Positions 16,787-26,001 are shown, numbered from the stretch's first letter. The stretch: 64,000 nucleotides of DNA from Nocardiopsis potens DSM 45234 (GCF_000341105.1 NZ_ANBB01000067.1:1-64000); one strand, 5' to 3'. The notes: a model not told the origin generated them from the sequence alone. Numbers and translations: made by a program.

Positions 16787-17958
16787 GCCGAGGTCTCCAG
16801 GCGCGCGGCCACCGCCTCGCCGACCTCTTTGACCATCTGGTCCAGGGGGAGCGGCGCGGCCAGCTTCTCGAGCTCCTCGGTGGACTCCCCCACCCGCAGC
16901 AGCCACGTCTTGGCCCCTGCGGCCCCGTAAGCGTCCTCGATCGCGGTGATGTGGGCGCGCAGCCTCCGGCAGGCCTCGGCGACCTGCCCGTTCTCCCTCC
17001 CCTGGGGCACAGGGGCCTCGAAGGCCCCGGCGAAGCTGATCGGGCGCGAGTCGCGCAGTTTGACGATGACCGCGTCAGGCAGGCTGTGGTTGGCGAAGGT
17101 GTTGGCCTTGCCGGTGGGCATGGATTCGACGAAGCAGCGCACGAACGCCTCCACTGCGCGGCGGACCGGTTCGCTGAGCGGCCGGTCGTCGCGGAGCCCG
17201 GCGCCGAGGTTGGCGCTGAGCCGGTCGACGTCGACGGCGGCGTAGCGGTAGAGCGTGGCGGCGTTGAACTCCACCGTGCCGATCATGCCGGCGCCCGGTT
17301 CGTCGTCCTTGCGGCGGTCGTCGACCGCGGTGTAGTAGTCCGACTCGATGTCGGCGGCATGCACGCTGATGGCGTGGGCGACCTGGGCGGAGGCGTCGAC
17401 GTTGATGTCGGAGGAGTCGGCGACCATGCGTCCGAACAGGGCGATGTCGATCGAGTGGCCGGTGTCGGCGATCTGCTTGGCCCGCTTCTTGTTCTCCGCG
17501 TCCTTCAGGAACGCCTTGATGTCGGCGCGGCCCTGCACCGCCAGTTCGGCCAGGCCGTCGCGCTGGCGTGCGCTGAGGAACATCAGGTAGGAGGATTCGG
17601 GCGCCGGGTCCTCCTCGTCGTTCTTGCGGCGTTTGGGTTTTTCGATCTTGGAGCCGGTCGCCGCGGCCACGGTCGCGGCCGCCAGCTCCAGCGCCTCCGG
17701 ATAGGGGATGTCCGCGTCGAGTCCGCAGATGCGCTCGGCGACCAGGTCGGCGACCCTCTTGGTGCGCGTCCCCAGTTCAGCGGGGTCGAGTACGTTCTTG
17801 AAGGCTTCGCGGGTCGCACGCTTCCAGGCCTGGCTGGACACGCGGGCCCGGCGCACGCCGCCGTAGACGGCCCCCTTGGGCGAGCCGGTGTCGTCGCGGT
17901 TGATGTTGCTCGGCGGGACGGTCTGCAGGACGTGCACGTCCAGAATGGTTCGGCTCAC
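16783..17958 (-). CDS. cas7e: Cascade backbone subunit Cas7e (CasC/Cse4)
   Basis: GTG 17958 gives 391 residues starting VSRTILDVHVLQTVPPSNIN, then DDTGSPKGAVYGGVRRARVSSQAWKRATR, the diagnostic Cas7e start (the family reads vPpsNlNRDdtG.PK). SSDINVDASAQVAHAISVH and GTVEFNAATLYRYAAVDVD are further family blocks. Six copies form the crRNA-binding backbone of Cascade. The start overlaps the cse2 stop by 4 nt (GTGA). A lysine-rich loop around KIEKPKRRKNDEEDP is an insertion often seen in actinomycete homologues. Confidence 0.96.
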   Translation of the reverse strand: MSRTILDVHVLQTVPPSNINRDDTGSPKGAVYGGVRRARVSSQAWKRATREAFKNVLDPAELGTRTKRVADLVAERICGLDADIPYPEALELAAATVAAATGSKIEKPKRRKNDEEDPAPESSYLMFLSARQRDGLAELAVQGRADIKAFLKDAENKKRAKQIADTGHSIDIALFGRMVADSSDINVDASAQVAHAISVHAADIESDYYTAVDDRRKDDEPGAGMIGTVEFNAATLYRYAAVDVDRLSANLGAGLRDDRPLSEPVRRAVEAFVRCFVESMPTGKANTFANHSLPDAVIVKLRDSRPISFAGAFEAPVPQGRENGQVAEACRRLRAHITAIEDAYGAAGAKTWLLRVGESTEELEKLAAPLPLDQMVKEVGEAVAARLETSA

Positions 17959-18689
17959 GGGGTGTCCTTGTCGGTGTCGTCGGGCTTGCGGTAGGCGTTG
18001 AAGCCGAAGTTCCAGCCGCGGCGGACCTCTGCGAGTCCTCCCGGCTGCTGGGCGCGGTGCAGGTGCTCGGCGAGCACCGCGTAGTCCAGTGGAATCCGGT
18101 GCCGGTGGAGCAGGTCCACCAGCCCGCGGAGCCGGTCGGCCATGGTCGTGACGTCGGAGGCCTTGCCCGCCTGCACGAAGCGCTGGCGCACCGGCTCGTG
18201 GACCTGCGGGCGAGTGGGGGTCCGGCCGCCGCCCCCGCCGTCGGCCGCGTCCCGGGGCCGGCTCTCCTCGTCCATGACCGCGCGCACGGCCCATCCCAGG
18301 TTGTGCAGGAGCGGGGGCCTTTTCCCGCTCGGCTTCCCCCACCGGTACATCCGCAGGTCCCAGTTGCGCAGTGATTGCTGGTGGCGGGCGTAGAGGGTGA
18401 GGGCGATGTGCGCGGCGCGAACGGGAGCATCGTCCTCCAGCCACACCTCGTCCAGGCCGTAGTCGTATCCGAGGAGCCGGGGGACGTCCTCGGGCAGCCG
18501 ACCTGCCCCGGGGCGCAGCTGGGAGAGGACCTGCACGGCCATCGGGTCGTCAGGATCGCTCACATAGCCCCGCTGCAGCCACAGGAGCTGGCCGTGCACG
18601 GCGCGGCCGAAGGCGGTCAGCTCGGGCCTCCCGGCAGCCTCCTCGGCCGCCTCAGCGGTGTGCGTGGTCGTATCGGCGCTGGGCTCCAC
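17955..18689 (-). CDS. cse2: Cascade small subunit Cse2 (CasB)
   Basis: The 244-residue protein starts at GTG 18689, 3 nt after the cse1 stop. It has an acidic, Ala/Thr-rich N-terminal stretch (1-22), then helical Cse2 sequence: ALTLYARHQQSLRNWDLRMYRWGK, a Gly-rich loop at about 150-155, VHEPVRQRFVQAGKASDV, and IPLDYAVLAEHLHRAQQPGG with RRGWNFGFNAYR at the C-terminus. Cse2 dimers line the belly of Cascade and stabilise the displaced target strand. It is longer than E. coli CasB (about 160 residues), as usual for actinomycetes. Confidence 0.94.
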   Translation of the reverse strand: MEPSADTTTHTAEAAEEAAGRPELTAFGRAVHGQLLWLQRGYVSDPDDPMAVQVLSQLRPGAGRLPEDVPRLLGYDYGLDEVWLEDDAPVRAAHIALTLYARHQQSLRNWDLRMYRWGKPSGKRPPLLHNLGWAVRAVMDEESRPRDAADGGGGGRTPTRPQVHEPVRQRFVQAGKASDVTTMADRLRGLVDLLHRHRIPLDYAVLAEHLHRAQQPGGLAEVRRGWNFGFNAYRKPDDTDKDTP

Positions 18690-18692
18690 GTG

Positions 18693-20333
18693 TCATTCTC
18701 CAGGTTCGCTCGGTGCCTGTGTCAGGGGCAGCGCGCTGTTCAGCTCCGACCAGAACCGCCTTTCGGCCTGTCCCGCAGTCAGCCACAGGGACTCGCCGCT
18801 GTCGGTCTCGATCACCCGGCCGCTCCAGGCCGCCTCCCCCGCCGTGTCGACGAGTTCGCGGCCGATGGCGCCGATGATGCGGCGCACCTGGCGCTGCCAG
18901 TCGCGGCGCCGCTCCTGCGCATCCGCTCCGGGAACGAGGTTCTCCAGCCAGGTCCGGAAGGGCATGTCCAATCCGCCGAAGCCCCGGTCGCGGGCCTGGG
19001 CCCGGGGGGCCTCATCGTCGAGCCCCGCCGCGCGGGCGATACCGCCGGCCAGGTACCCCAGGGCGAGCACCGCCCGGTCGGCGTCGGCGACGGCGCCGAC
19101 CGCCGCCCGGCGCAGCTCGGCGGCCTCCTCTGCGAGCAGGGCGATGCGCATGTTCACCCGGTCCTCGGTCACCTCGTCGATGACCGACTGCTGGGTGCCG
19201 TACCTGGCCCCCACGGTCCGCGCGGACACGAAGTGCCCCTCGTCCAGCGCCCCGTCGTTGACCAGGCGGGCCGCCCACTGCATCACCCCGGGGCGCAGCC
19301 GGGCGGCGGCCTCGCCCCGCTGGCGGCCGGCCTGGTTCTGGAGCAGCGATTCCAGCCCCCGCCAGGCGCTGCGGGTCGGGTCGTGCTCGGCGGGCATGTA
19401 GACCAGGTTCTTGCCCAGCTTCTTCTCCTGAGCGGGGCTGCGCCGCCAGGCGGTCATCGGCTCGCGCCGGTGCTGGTTGGGCGCGTCCAGCGGGTCGCCG
19501 TAGCACAGCAGGACGCCGTGGACGCCCTGGTCGTCGGCGAACAGGCGGATCCGGCGGGTCTGCCAGGTGTACAAGTCGCGCAGCCCGTAGGGGCGGTAGA
19601 CCTGCTCGGGGCCGCGCAGCGCCGCCGCTCCAGCGGGGGGCATCGCCCACACCGGGCGGTCGCCGTCGTCGGTGCGGATGTCGAAATCGGAGGAGATGAG
19701 GTTGAGCAGCAGCGTCTGACGCAGGTCACCGGCTTCCAGGAACACCCCGCCCAGGTTTCCCGCCCACCCCACGCCCTGCGGGTAGCCTTTGCCGTTCTTC
19801 ACCCGCTCGTCGCCCACGGCCCCGGATTTGATGCCGGAGGCGTCGAAGGCGTGGGCGTGCACGAGCCAGCGCGCCGCTTCGGCGAAGCCCAGCCGCCGGG
19901 CCCCGTGGGCGCGCATGGTGAAGAACGGCGCCCCGTTGGGCACGTCGGCGACGATGCGGTCCAGGGAAAAGTACTCTCCCTTGGCCGTGTGCAGGTCGGC
20001 GACCTGCATGAATGGCGTCGTGGGGTGCAGCAGGTCGAAGCGGTCGCGGTAGCGGTCCAGATAGGCACGGAGCCGTTCGGCGGGAAGCTCTCCGGCCTTC
20101 CACAGCTCCTGCCACTCCTCAGTGTCGGCGGGCCCGTCCAGGGCATCGTGCAGGACGGCCAGCAGCAGGCGCAGCAGAGCGAACTCCTGGGTGGGCAGGT
20201 CGCCCACCAGCCGCCGGATCGTCGGGGCCTGTTCGAAGACCTCCCTCAGCGAGAGTTCCGCTTCACCGCCATCGCACCTGCGCACCGGGATCCAGGGACG
20301 CTCGGTGAGACCGAATCCCTCACCACTGTCCAT
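18693..20333 (-). CDS. cse1: Cascade large subunit Cse1 (CasA)
   Basis: The 546-residue protein begins GFGLTERPWIPVRRCDGGEAELSL, the Cse1 opening (fnLl..pWipv). LLRLLLAVLHDAL, HPTTPFMQV, and LLLNLISSDFDI are family blocks; the loop around GKGYPQGVGWAGNLGG is where the PAM-sensing residues lie. A C-terminal four-helix bundle follows. Cse1 recognises the PAM and recruits Cas3. ATG 20333 overlaps the end of cas3 by 14 nt, so translation is coupled. Length matches E. coli CasA (about 500). Confidence 0.95.
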   Translation of the reverse strand: MDSGEGFGLTERPWIPVRRCDGGEAELSLREVFEQAPTIRRLVGDLPTQEFALLRLLLAVLHDALDGPADTEEWQELWKAGELPAERLRAYLDRYRDRFDLLHPTTPFMQVADLHTAKGEYFSLDRIVADVPNGAPFFTMRAHGARRLGFAEAARWLVHAHAFDASGIKSGAVGDERVKNGKGYPQGVGWAGNLGGVFLEAGDLRQTLLLNLISSDFDIRTDDGDRPVWAMPPAGAAALRGPEQVYRPYGLRDLYTWQTRRIRLFADDQGVHGVLLCYGDPLDAPNQHRREPMTAWRRSPAQEKKLGKNLVYMPAEHDPTRSAWRGLESLLQNQAGRQRGEAAARLRPGVMQWAARLVNDGALDEGHFVSARTVGARYGTQQSVIDEVTEDRVNMRIALLAEEAAELRRAAVGAVADADRAVLALGYLAGGIARAAGLDDEAPRAQARDRGFGGLDMPFRTWLENLVPGADAQERRRDWQRQVRRIIGAIGRELVDTAGEAAWSGRVIETDSGESLWLTAGQAERRFWSELNSALPLTQAPSEPGE

Positions 20334-23241
20334 CGGTCACCTCGAGACCGTCTTCGTGGGAGTAGTGCACGTCGAACCCTGCCAGGCGGGCACGACATTC
20401 CTCGTCGAGGACGAGCAGGAGCTCGCCGGCGACCCAGTGGGCGTCCTTGCCCTGCCAGGCCGGGAAGCAGTCCCGCTCCAGCTCCCCGATCACCCGGTCG
20501 ATCACATCCGGGCGCACCAGCGGGAAAGGCAGCCTGAGCGCGCTGGCGGCGGCGATCCGTGCGGCATCCTCGGGCGGGGCGAACTCGGTGGGCAGCTCGA
20601 TGCCTCCCCGGTCCTCCCCCAACCCCGGAAGAGTGGTCAGGGCACCGTCGGCGCGCTGCTGGAGCACGAGGACCTCCAGGCTCTCCCCGGTGTCGCGCAC
20701 CTGGGCGCGCCCGCGCGGGGTGTCGTCGGCGTCTCCGACGCCCGCCTCGACCCACCCGGTCAGCGGGCGTCCCGGCCGCGCCGGCGCGCCCAGCAGGAAC
20801 GCGCGCGCGTCATCGGCCTTCTTCGCCTGCTCCAGCAAGTGTTCCTCGGCCGCCTTCCCCATCGCCTCGCCCCACTCCGGCGGACCGGCCGGACCGGGCC
20901 CATAGGCCTGCTGGACCAGGCCGTCGATGTCGTCGGGCAGGCGCACGACCCCGGTTTCCCCGCCGGCGGAGGCGGCCTCCAGGAAGGGGGCCAGAACCGC
21001 AGCCGCGCGCAGCAGGGGGTAGGGGCGGTAGACGAACTCCGAGCCCCCGTCCGGCTCGGGCGGGCACCGCTCCCAGTCCGCGCCGGTGATCAGGCACCGG
21101 GCCGTCCGCAGCCTCTTCGGGCGCTCGCTCTGCCCCTCGCCCCGCAGGTGCCGGTGGAGGCGGCCCATCCGCTGCAGCAGCAGGTCGATCGGGGCCAGGT
21201 CGGTGACCAGCAGGTCGAAGTCGATGTCCAGGGACTGCTCGGCCACCTGGCTGGCCACCACCACACGGGGGTGTGCGGGGCGCCGCCCGCCGAGTTCGGC
21301 GACCTTGGCCGGCGACCCGAAGGACGCCAGGAGCTCCCGGTCCTTTCCCGCGCGGTCCAGGTCGACGAAGCGCGCGTGTGCGACGCTCACCTCGACGTCC
21401 GTCCCCTCGAAGTGCTCGCGCAGTTCCCGGACCGCGGCGTGCACGCGCTTGACGGTGTTGCGCACGACCAGGGCGCACCCCCCGTCGGCGAGCTCCTCCC
21501 CCAGACGCCGGGACAGCAGCCACAGGTCGTCTGCGAGGCGCTCGATGTGCACCTCGGTCTTTCGCCCCGAGGTCTCAAGGGCCGCCACCCGCGGCGGGCT
21601 TCCGAGAACGGCGCTGGTGAGCAGCGGGTACCCCTCGGCCTGCTCGACCGGGTCGAACTCGGGGGCGCCGCGCCGGGCCTGGCAGTAGGCCTCCACCAGC
21701 TGCCTGCGGCGCCGCGCCGGCAGCGTCGCCGACAGGACCACCACCGGGACCCGGTAGGCGCCCAGCCAGGCGAGCACCGTGTCGAGGTAGGTGTTCATGT
21801 AGGTGTCGTAGGCGTGGGCCTCGTCGATCACCACGACCTTGCCCGCCAGGGCCAGGTGCCGCAGCGCCAGGTGGCGGCTCTTCAGACCTGCGAACAGGAG
21901 CTGGTCGATCGTTCCGGCCGCGAAGTCGGAGAGCATCCCCTTCTTGCGGCCGCGCAGCCACCGGTGGGCGACCAGTCCGCCGGAGGCCCCGCCGCGCCGG
22001 TCCGGGGAACCGTCGCGGTCGACGTCCTGCACCGGCTCCTGCCCGCCGAACAGCAGGTCGGCGTAGTGCTCGTTGAGCGCCGCCTTGGAGTGCGCCAGGA
22101 ACACCGACGCCGTTCCGACCCCTTCCAGGGAGCCGATCCACTCGGTCAGGCGGGGGAACATGGCGTTGCTCGTGGCCATGGTGGGGAGCGCGATGAAGCA
22201 GCCGCCCGCCCCCGAAGCGGCGGCCAGCACCTCCGCGGCGACCAGGGCCGCCTCGGTCTTGCCTTCGCCCATCGGCGCTTCGATGACGAGCATGCCCGGT
22301 CCCTCCATGGCCCGCGCCGCCGCCAGAGCGGCCTGCTGGACCGGCCGCACCCGGGCCTCCTCCGCCCAGGAGAACCTGGCCGCGAACACCTCCTGCGCGC
22401 CGCCCCGGGGCGGGCGGGGCCGCCACGGGGCGGGCAGGGCCAGCCTCTGCAGGGCCTGGGAGACCCGCTCCGCGCCGGCGCCGCCCGCCTGCCGGAAGTA
22501 GGGGAAGAGCGCGGAGTTGGAGGCGATCCAGTCGCTGACGATGACCAGCGCGCTCAGCAGCACCTGGCCGGGCTGGGGCAGCTTGGCCGACCGCCAGGCG
22601 GGCAGGCGCCCGCCGATCCGGCAGGCGGCCGCGGCCCCGTCGAGGAGCTCGCCCTGCACCTGTCGCCAACTCTCGGTCCCGGCGGGCCCGTACAGCAGCG
22701 CCGGTTCCTGAGCCGCCTCCTGAAGGTCCATGTCGCCGGGGGGAACACCGTGGTGGCCGCCGACGACCACCGAGAACTGCTGTACCTCCCGCTTGCTCCA
22801 ACCGCGGCCCTGCAGCCAGGCCGCCAGGAGGAGCTGCCCGGCCACCCCGTGGGGGGCTTTCGAGCGCTCGGTCATCTGCTCGGCGGAGTCCATCACCAGC
22901 TCGTTGGACCGCATGCCTTCGGCCAATTCGTCGACCTGGCAGGCGAAAGCCGGCGTGGCCTTGCCGATGTCATGCACCATGGCCAGCCAGACCGCCAGCC
23001 TGCGCCCGTCGGCCTCGCCATCAGGCAGCGCTTCGCCGATCCGCGCTCTGACTTGAGGCGCCAACCACTCATCCCACAGATAGGCCGCCACGCCTGCGCT
23101 GTCGCCCATGTGCCGCCACAGAGGAAGCCAGCCGCCCGAGTCCCAGTCGTGCTTGGCCCACGCGGAACGCGCCGCGGCACTCAAGTCGGTGCTCAGCCGC
23201 TGGGCGTACTCCTCGTAGGACATGGTGAGATTCAAGCGCAT
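20320..23241 (-). CDS. cas3: CRISPR-associated nuclease-helicase Cas3
   Basis: From ATG 23241 the protein has 973 residues (second choice ATG 23223). The N-terminal HD nuclease is intact: WRHMGDSAGVA near 43, AMVHDIGKA with HD at 90-91, and GGHHGVP near 163. The SF2 helicase follows: Walker A MGEGKTEA near 324, DEAHAYDTYM (DEAH at 472-475), VLSATLPA, and motif VI LLQRMGRLHRH. Cas3 is loaded by Cascade at the target and degrades it 3' to 5'. The start region is odd: no good ribosome binding site precedes either ATG, but a 26-codon frame with AAGGAG ends inside the cas3 start region, so cas3 may be translated by coupling. Confidence 0.95.
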   Translation of the reverse strand: MRLNLTMSYEEYAQRLSTDLSAAARSAWAKHDWDSGGWLPLWRHMGDSAGVAAYLWDEWLAPQVRARIGEALPDGEADGRRLAVWLAMVHDIGKATPAFACQVDELAEGMRSNELVMDSAEQMTERSKAPHGVAGQLLLAAWLQGRGWSKREVQQFSVVVGGHHGVPPGDMDLQEAAQEPALLYGPAGTESWRQVQGELLDGAAAACRIGGRLPAWRSAKLPQPGQVLLSALVIVSDWIASNSALFPYFRQAGGAGAERVSQALQRLALPAPWRPRPPRGGAQEVFAARFSWAEEARVRPVQQAALAAARAMEGPGMLVIEAPMGEGKTEAALVAAEVLAAASGAGGCFIALPTMATSNAMFPRLTEWIGSLEGVGTASVFLAHSKAALNEHYADLLFGGQEPVQDVDRDGSPDRRGGASGGLVAHRWLRGRKKGMLSDFAAGTIDQLLFAGLKSRHLALRHLALAGKVVVIDEAHAYDTYMNTYLDTVLAWLGAYRVPVVVLSATLPARRRRQLVEAYCQARRGAPEFDPVEQAEGYPLLTSAVLGSPPRVAALETSGRKTEVHIERLADDLWLLSRRLGEELADGGCALVVRNTVKRVHAAVRELREHFEGTDVEVSVAHARFVDLDRAGKDRELLASFGSPAKVAELGGRRPAHPRVVVASQVAEQSLDIDFDLLVTDLAPIDLLLQRMGRLHRHLRGEGQSERPKRLRTARCLITGADWERCPPEPDGGSEFVYRPYPLLRAAAVLAPFLEAASAGGETGVVRLPDDIDGLVQQAYGPGPAGPPEWGEAMGKAAEEHLLEQAKKADDARAFLLGAPARPGRPLTGWVEAGVGDADDTPRGRAQVRDTGESLEVLVLQQRADGALTTLPGLGEDRGGIELPTEFAPPEDAARIAAASALRLPFPLVRPDVIDRVIGELERDCFPAWQGKDAHWVAGELLLVLDEECRARLAGFDVHYSHEDGLEVTDGQW

Positions 23242-23312
23242 CCACTCTGGCGCTTTAGCGGAAACCTCATTGCTGTCCGTATCCGGCCACGCAGACAACC
23301 AGGAGACACCAT
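23232..23312 (-). CDS. 26-codon upstream reading frame (possible leader peptide) before cas3
   Basis: ATG 23312 has a near-perfect ribosome binding site, AAGGAG at 23318-23323 with 5-nt spacing. It reads MVSPGCLRGRIRTAMRFPLK and six more residues, then TGA at 23234-23232. Its stop lies between the two candidate cas3 ATG codons (23241 and 23223), in a different frame. A ribosome finishing here could restart on cas3. The peptide is basic with two cysteines and matches nothing I know. A frameshift error joining it to cas3 is the alternative. The ribosome binding site abuts the terminal repeat of array 3 (ends at 23325). Confidence 0.5.
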   Translation of the reverse strand: MVSPGCLRGRIRTAMRFPLKRQSGCA

Positions 23313-23324
23313 CGAATCTCCTTA

Positions 23325-25083
23325 ATCCCCGTATCCCCGTGCGCGGGGAGCAGCTCCGCACCGGCCGCCGTCGGGGCGCCGCTCTGGGACCATCCCCGCG
23401 TGCGCGGGGAGCAGAGCGCCGAGCGCACTGAGCCCGGAGCCGAGCTGTCCCAGGACGGCCCCGGCCTGGGACCATCCCCGCGTGCGCGGGGAGCAGCGGC
23501 TGCGCGACACGCTGGCCCGCGCCCGCCGGGGACCATCCCCGCGTGCGCGGGGAGCAGGGCCCATTTTTTATTTCCCCCTAGATCCGTGAGGGACCATCCC
23601 CGCGTGCGCGGGGAGCAGCGGAACTTCTCGTCGGGCGTCTTCCGGTCGCCGGGACCATCCCCGCGTGCGCGGGGAGCAGCTACCTGGTGGCCGCGTCCGG
23701 CTCGCAGGGCGGGGACCATCCCCGCGTGCGCGGGGAGCAGTCGGTGGCCAGGAGCGGGGTGCGGCTGATCCGGGGACCATCCCCGCGTGCGCGGGGAGCA
23801 GTGCTCGCGGTAGGAGAGCACCCGCCCGGCCCGGGGGACCATCCCCGCGTGCGCGGGGAGCAGTCGCCGAAGTCGGCCCGGTTCTCCCGCAGCGCGGGAC
23901 CATCCCCGCGTGCGCGGGGAGCAGATCAACAACATTTGGTCGGCTGCCGTCGCGTCGGGACCATCCCCGCGTGCGCGGGGAGCAGGCCGCGATGCTGACC
24001 TCGTCGCCGGGGTGCAGGGGACCATCCCCGCGTGCGCGGGGAGCAGGGCCCGGGTTGGGTGCGGCCGGTCTGGGCGGGGGGACCATCCCCGCGTGCGCGG
24101 GGAGCAGAGCTGGGAGACCAGGTTGGCGTGGCGGGCGGGGGGACCATCCCCGCGTGCGCGGGGAGCAGGCGGACAGGGCCAGGGGGCCGTACAGGCCCGG
24201 GGGACCATCCCCGCGTGCGCGGGGAGCAGCTCCGGCGGCGCCGAGCGGCTTTTGCAGCTGCGGGACCATCCCCGCGTGCGCGGGGAGCAGGTCTACGCCG
24301 ACCTGGAGCCGGTGATCGGCGTGGGACCATCCCCGCGTGCGCGGGGAGCAGTCACGCAGGAGGGCCAGGGCGCCGCCGAGCGTGGGACCATCCCCGCGTG
24401 CGCGGGGAGCAGCGCGCCGCGGTGGCCGAGGCGCTGACGGCGCGGGGACCATCCCCGCGTGCGCGGGGAGCAGCCGCGCGGGGCGGCGGTGATGGCGGCG
24501 ATGCCGGGACCATCCCCGCGTGCGCGGGGAGCAGGTCAAGCCGGTTCGGTCACGATCACCCCTGCGGGGACCATCCCCGCGTGCGCGGGGAGCAGCTGCG
24601 GCCCGGCATCGAAGCCTGGCAAGTCGCGGGACCATCCCCGCGTGCGCGGGGAGCAGCGCGGTTCGGCCGCGACCTTGAGCCGGGCGCTGGGACCATCCCC
24701 GCGTGCGCGGGGAGCAGGGTCTACGGCCACGACGTGACTTCCTGGGCCGGGGACCATCCCCGCGTGCGCGGGGAGCAGTGCGACGGGCCCGAATGCATTC
24801 GACTGCTCAGGGGACCATCCCCGCGTGCGCGGGGAGCAGCGGCACCGCGCGGCGGACCAGGCGTCTCAGGAGGGACCATCCCCGCGTGCGCGGGGAGCAG
24901 AGGGATCCGGCCGCCTGCGGGGGGCGGTGGGCGGGACCATCCCCGCGTGCGCGGGGAGCAGGTCGCCGCCAACGTCGTCGTCGGCGAGGACGAGGGACCA
25001 TCCCCGCGTGCGCGGGGAGCAGCGGTTAGTAATTTTTTCTCTCCCTGAAACGGGGGGACCATCCCCGCGTGCGCGGGGAGCAG
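23325..25083 (-). CRISPR. CRISPR array 3 (type I-E), 29 repeats, 28 spacers
   Basis: 29-nt repeats end at 23353, 23414, 23496, then every 61 nt from 23557 to 23801, at 23863, and every 61 nt to 25083. On the minus strand the repeat starts CTGCTCCCCGCGC and ends GGGGATGGTCCC. The left-most copy (23325-23353) is degenerate, marking the trailer, 13 nt upstream of the leader ORF of cas3. Spacers are 32 nt except one of 33 (23802-23834) and one of 53 (23415-23467). Several spacers are far less GC-rich than the chromosome, for instance 23558-23589 and the newest, 25023-25054. The leader is on the right. All repeats except the terminal one look identical, a sign of an active array. Confidence 0.98.
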
Positions 25084-25142
25084 ACTCGTTGACCTGGCGT
25101 AATTCGCCAAGCAACCTCTTGTTTTGAACCACTTCTTCCCTC
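25084..25142 (-). promoter_or_regulatory. Leader of CRISPR array 3
   Basis: The sequence next to the last repeat begins ACTCGTTGACCTGG (plus-strand reading) and has TTGAACCACTTCT about 42 nt out; both blocks recur in the array 2 leader with the same spacing. It is AT-richer than its surroundings. It should hold the promoter for the pre-crRNA and the site where new spacers are inserted. Confidence 0.8.
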
Positions 25143-25199
25143 CTCTCGAACTGGCCAGGTCGCGCCCAAACCATCTCGCTGCCCCTACGACCGATGGCT

Positions 25200-25620
25200 C
25201 CACATGCCCATCCTGCCCTGACCACTCTGCATTTGCTCCCCAGCTGGCCGGTTGCGGGTCGCCTGGACCCCTGGGAAGGCAAGGTGCACTGCGGTCGTGT
25301 TGGACGTGTTCTCGCAGCGCGTGGTCGGGTGGGCGAACGACTCATCACCCATAGCGGCCTTGACCGCGAATGCGCTCGTGATGACCGCCGAATGGCCCCG
25401 GGAACAGCGGCCCGTTCCGATCTCGGGATGCAGTCCGGGTTTCGGGCCTTCACCCGCCACCTGGCCAAGGAATCCGGGCCGGTGTCCTCGATGGGATCGA
25501 TCAGGGACCGCTACGACGACGCCGTCAGGGCGGAAGAATCGGCGCCCACAACGCGGAAGCCCCTCAGAAGCGACTCTCGACCGAGCCGCCGACCGCTGGT
25601 GAGCCCGTCCAGTAGCGTGA
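25200..25620 (+). pseudogene. IS3-family transposase (OrfB) remnant
   Basis: One frame reads CTAVVLDVFSQRVVGWAND around 25290-25345, clearly the rve integrase segment of IS3-family OrfB (family consensus lyLAVVlDvfSRrvVGWa). In another frame about 150 nt later, HLAKESGPVSSMGSIRDRYDDAV at 25458-25530 matches the later OrfB block (SMGsiGDcyDNA). At least one frameshift and an internal loss separate them, and the catalytic DDE set is not intact. No terminal inverted repeats were found. It lies next to the leader of array 3. Confidence 0.65.
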
Positions 25621-26001
25621 TCGGCTCGCGGTCGCGGTACCGGCCGGGGCGGGTGCGCCAGAGCATCCGCGGCGGGGCCCGGGCCGGTAGCAGCACAGCT
25701 CGGCCACCGACGGCTCGGCCCGGGCGCTTTCGATCAGATGCAAAGCGGAGGACTGGCCGACCGGGCCCGCGGCGCCCCTCGAGCGGACGCAGTGCCGGCG
25801 GTCGGGGGCGCGGGTGTCGGTGCCCCCTCACCAAAGGCGCCCTGCTCGGACAGGACGGCCTCCCGAACGCCGCCACCGGGTAGTCCTGCCCACCACGGAA
25901 CGGACGCTCAAAGCCCGATCAGGAGTCCCCTGGAGGCTCGACGCGCGCATTCTGCTCGGTCGCCTTGATCCGGGCGGCATTATGCCGGGGCGATTCGGAT
26001 C
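25621..26001. other. Gene-free stretch after the IS remnant
   Basis: I find no supported coding sequence. Short arginine- and proline-rich frames exist on both strands without ribosome binding sites. It is probably debris between the insertion remnant and the next gene. Confidence 0.4.
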
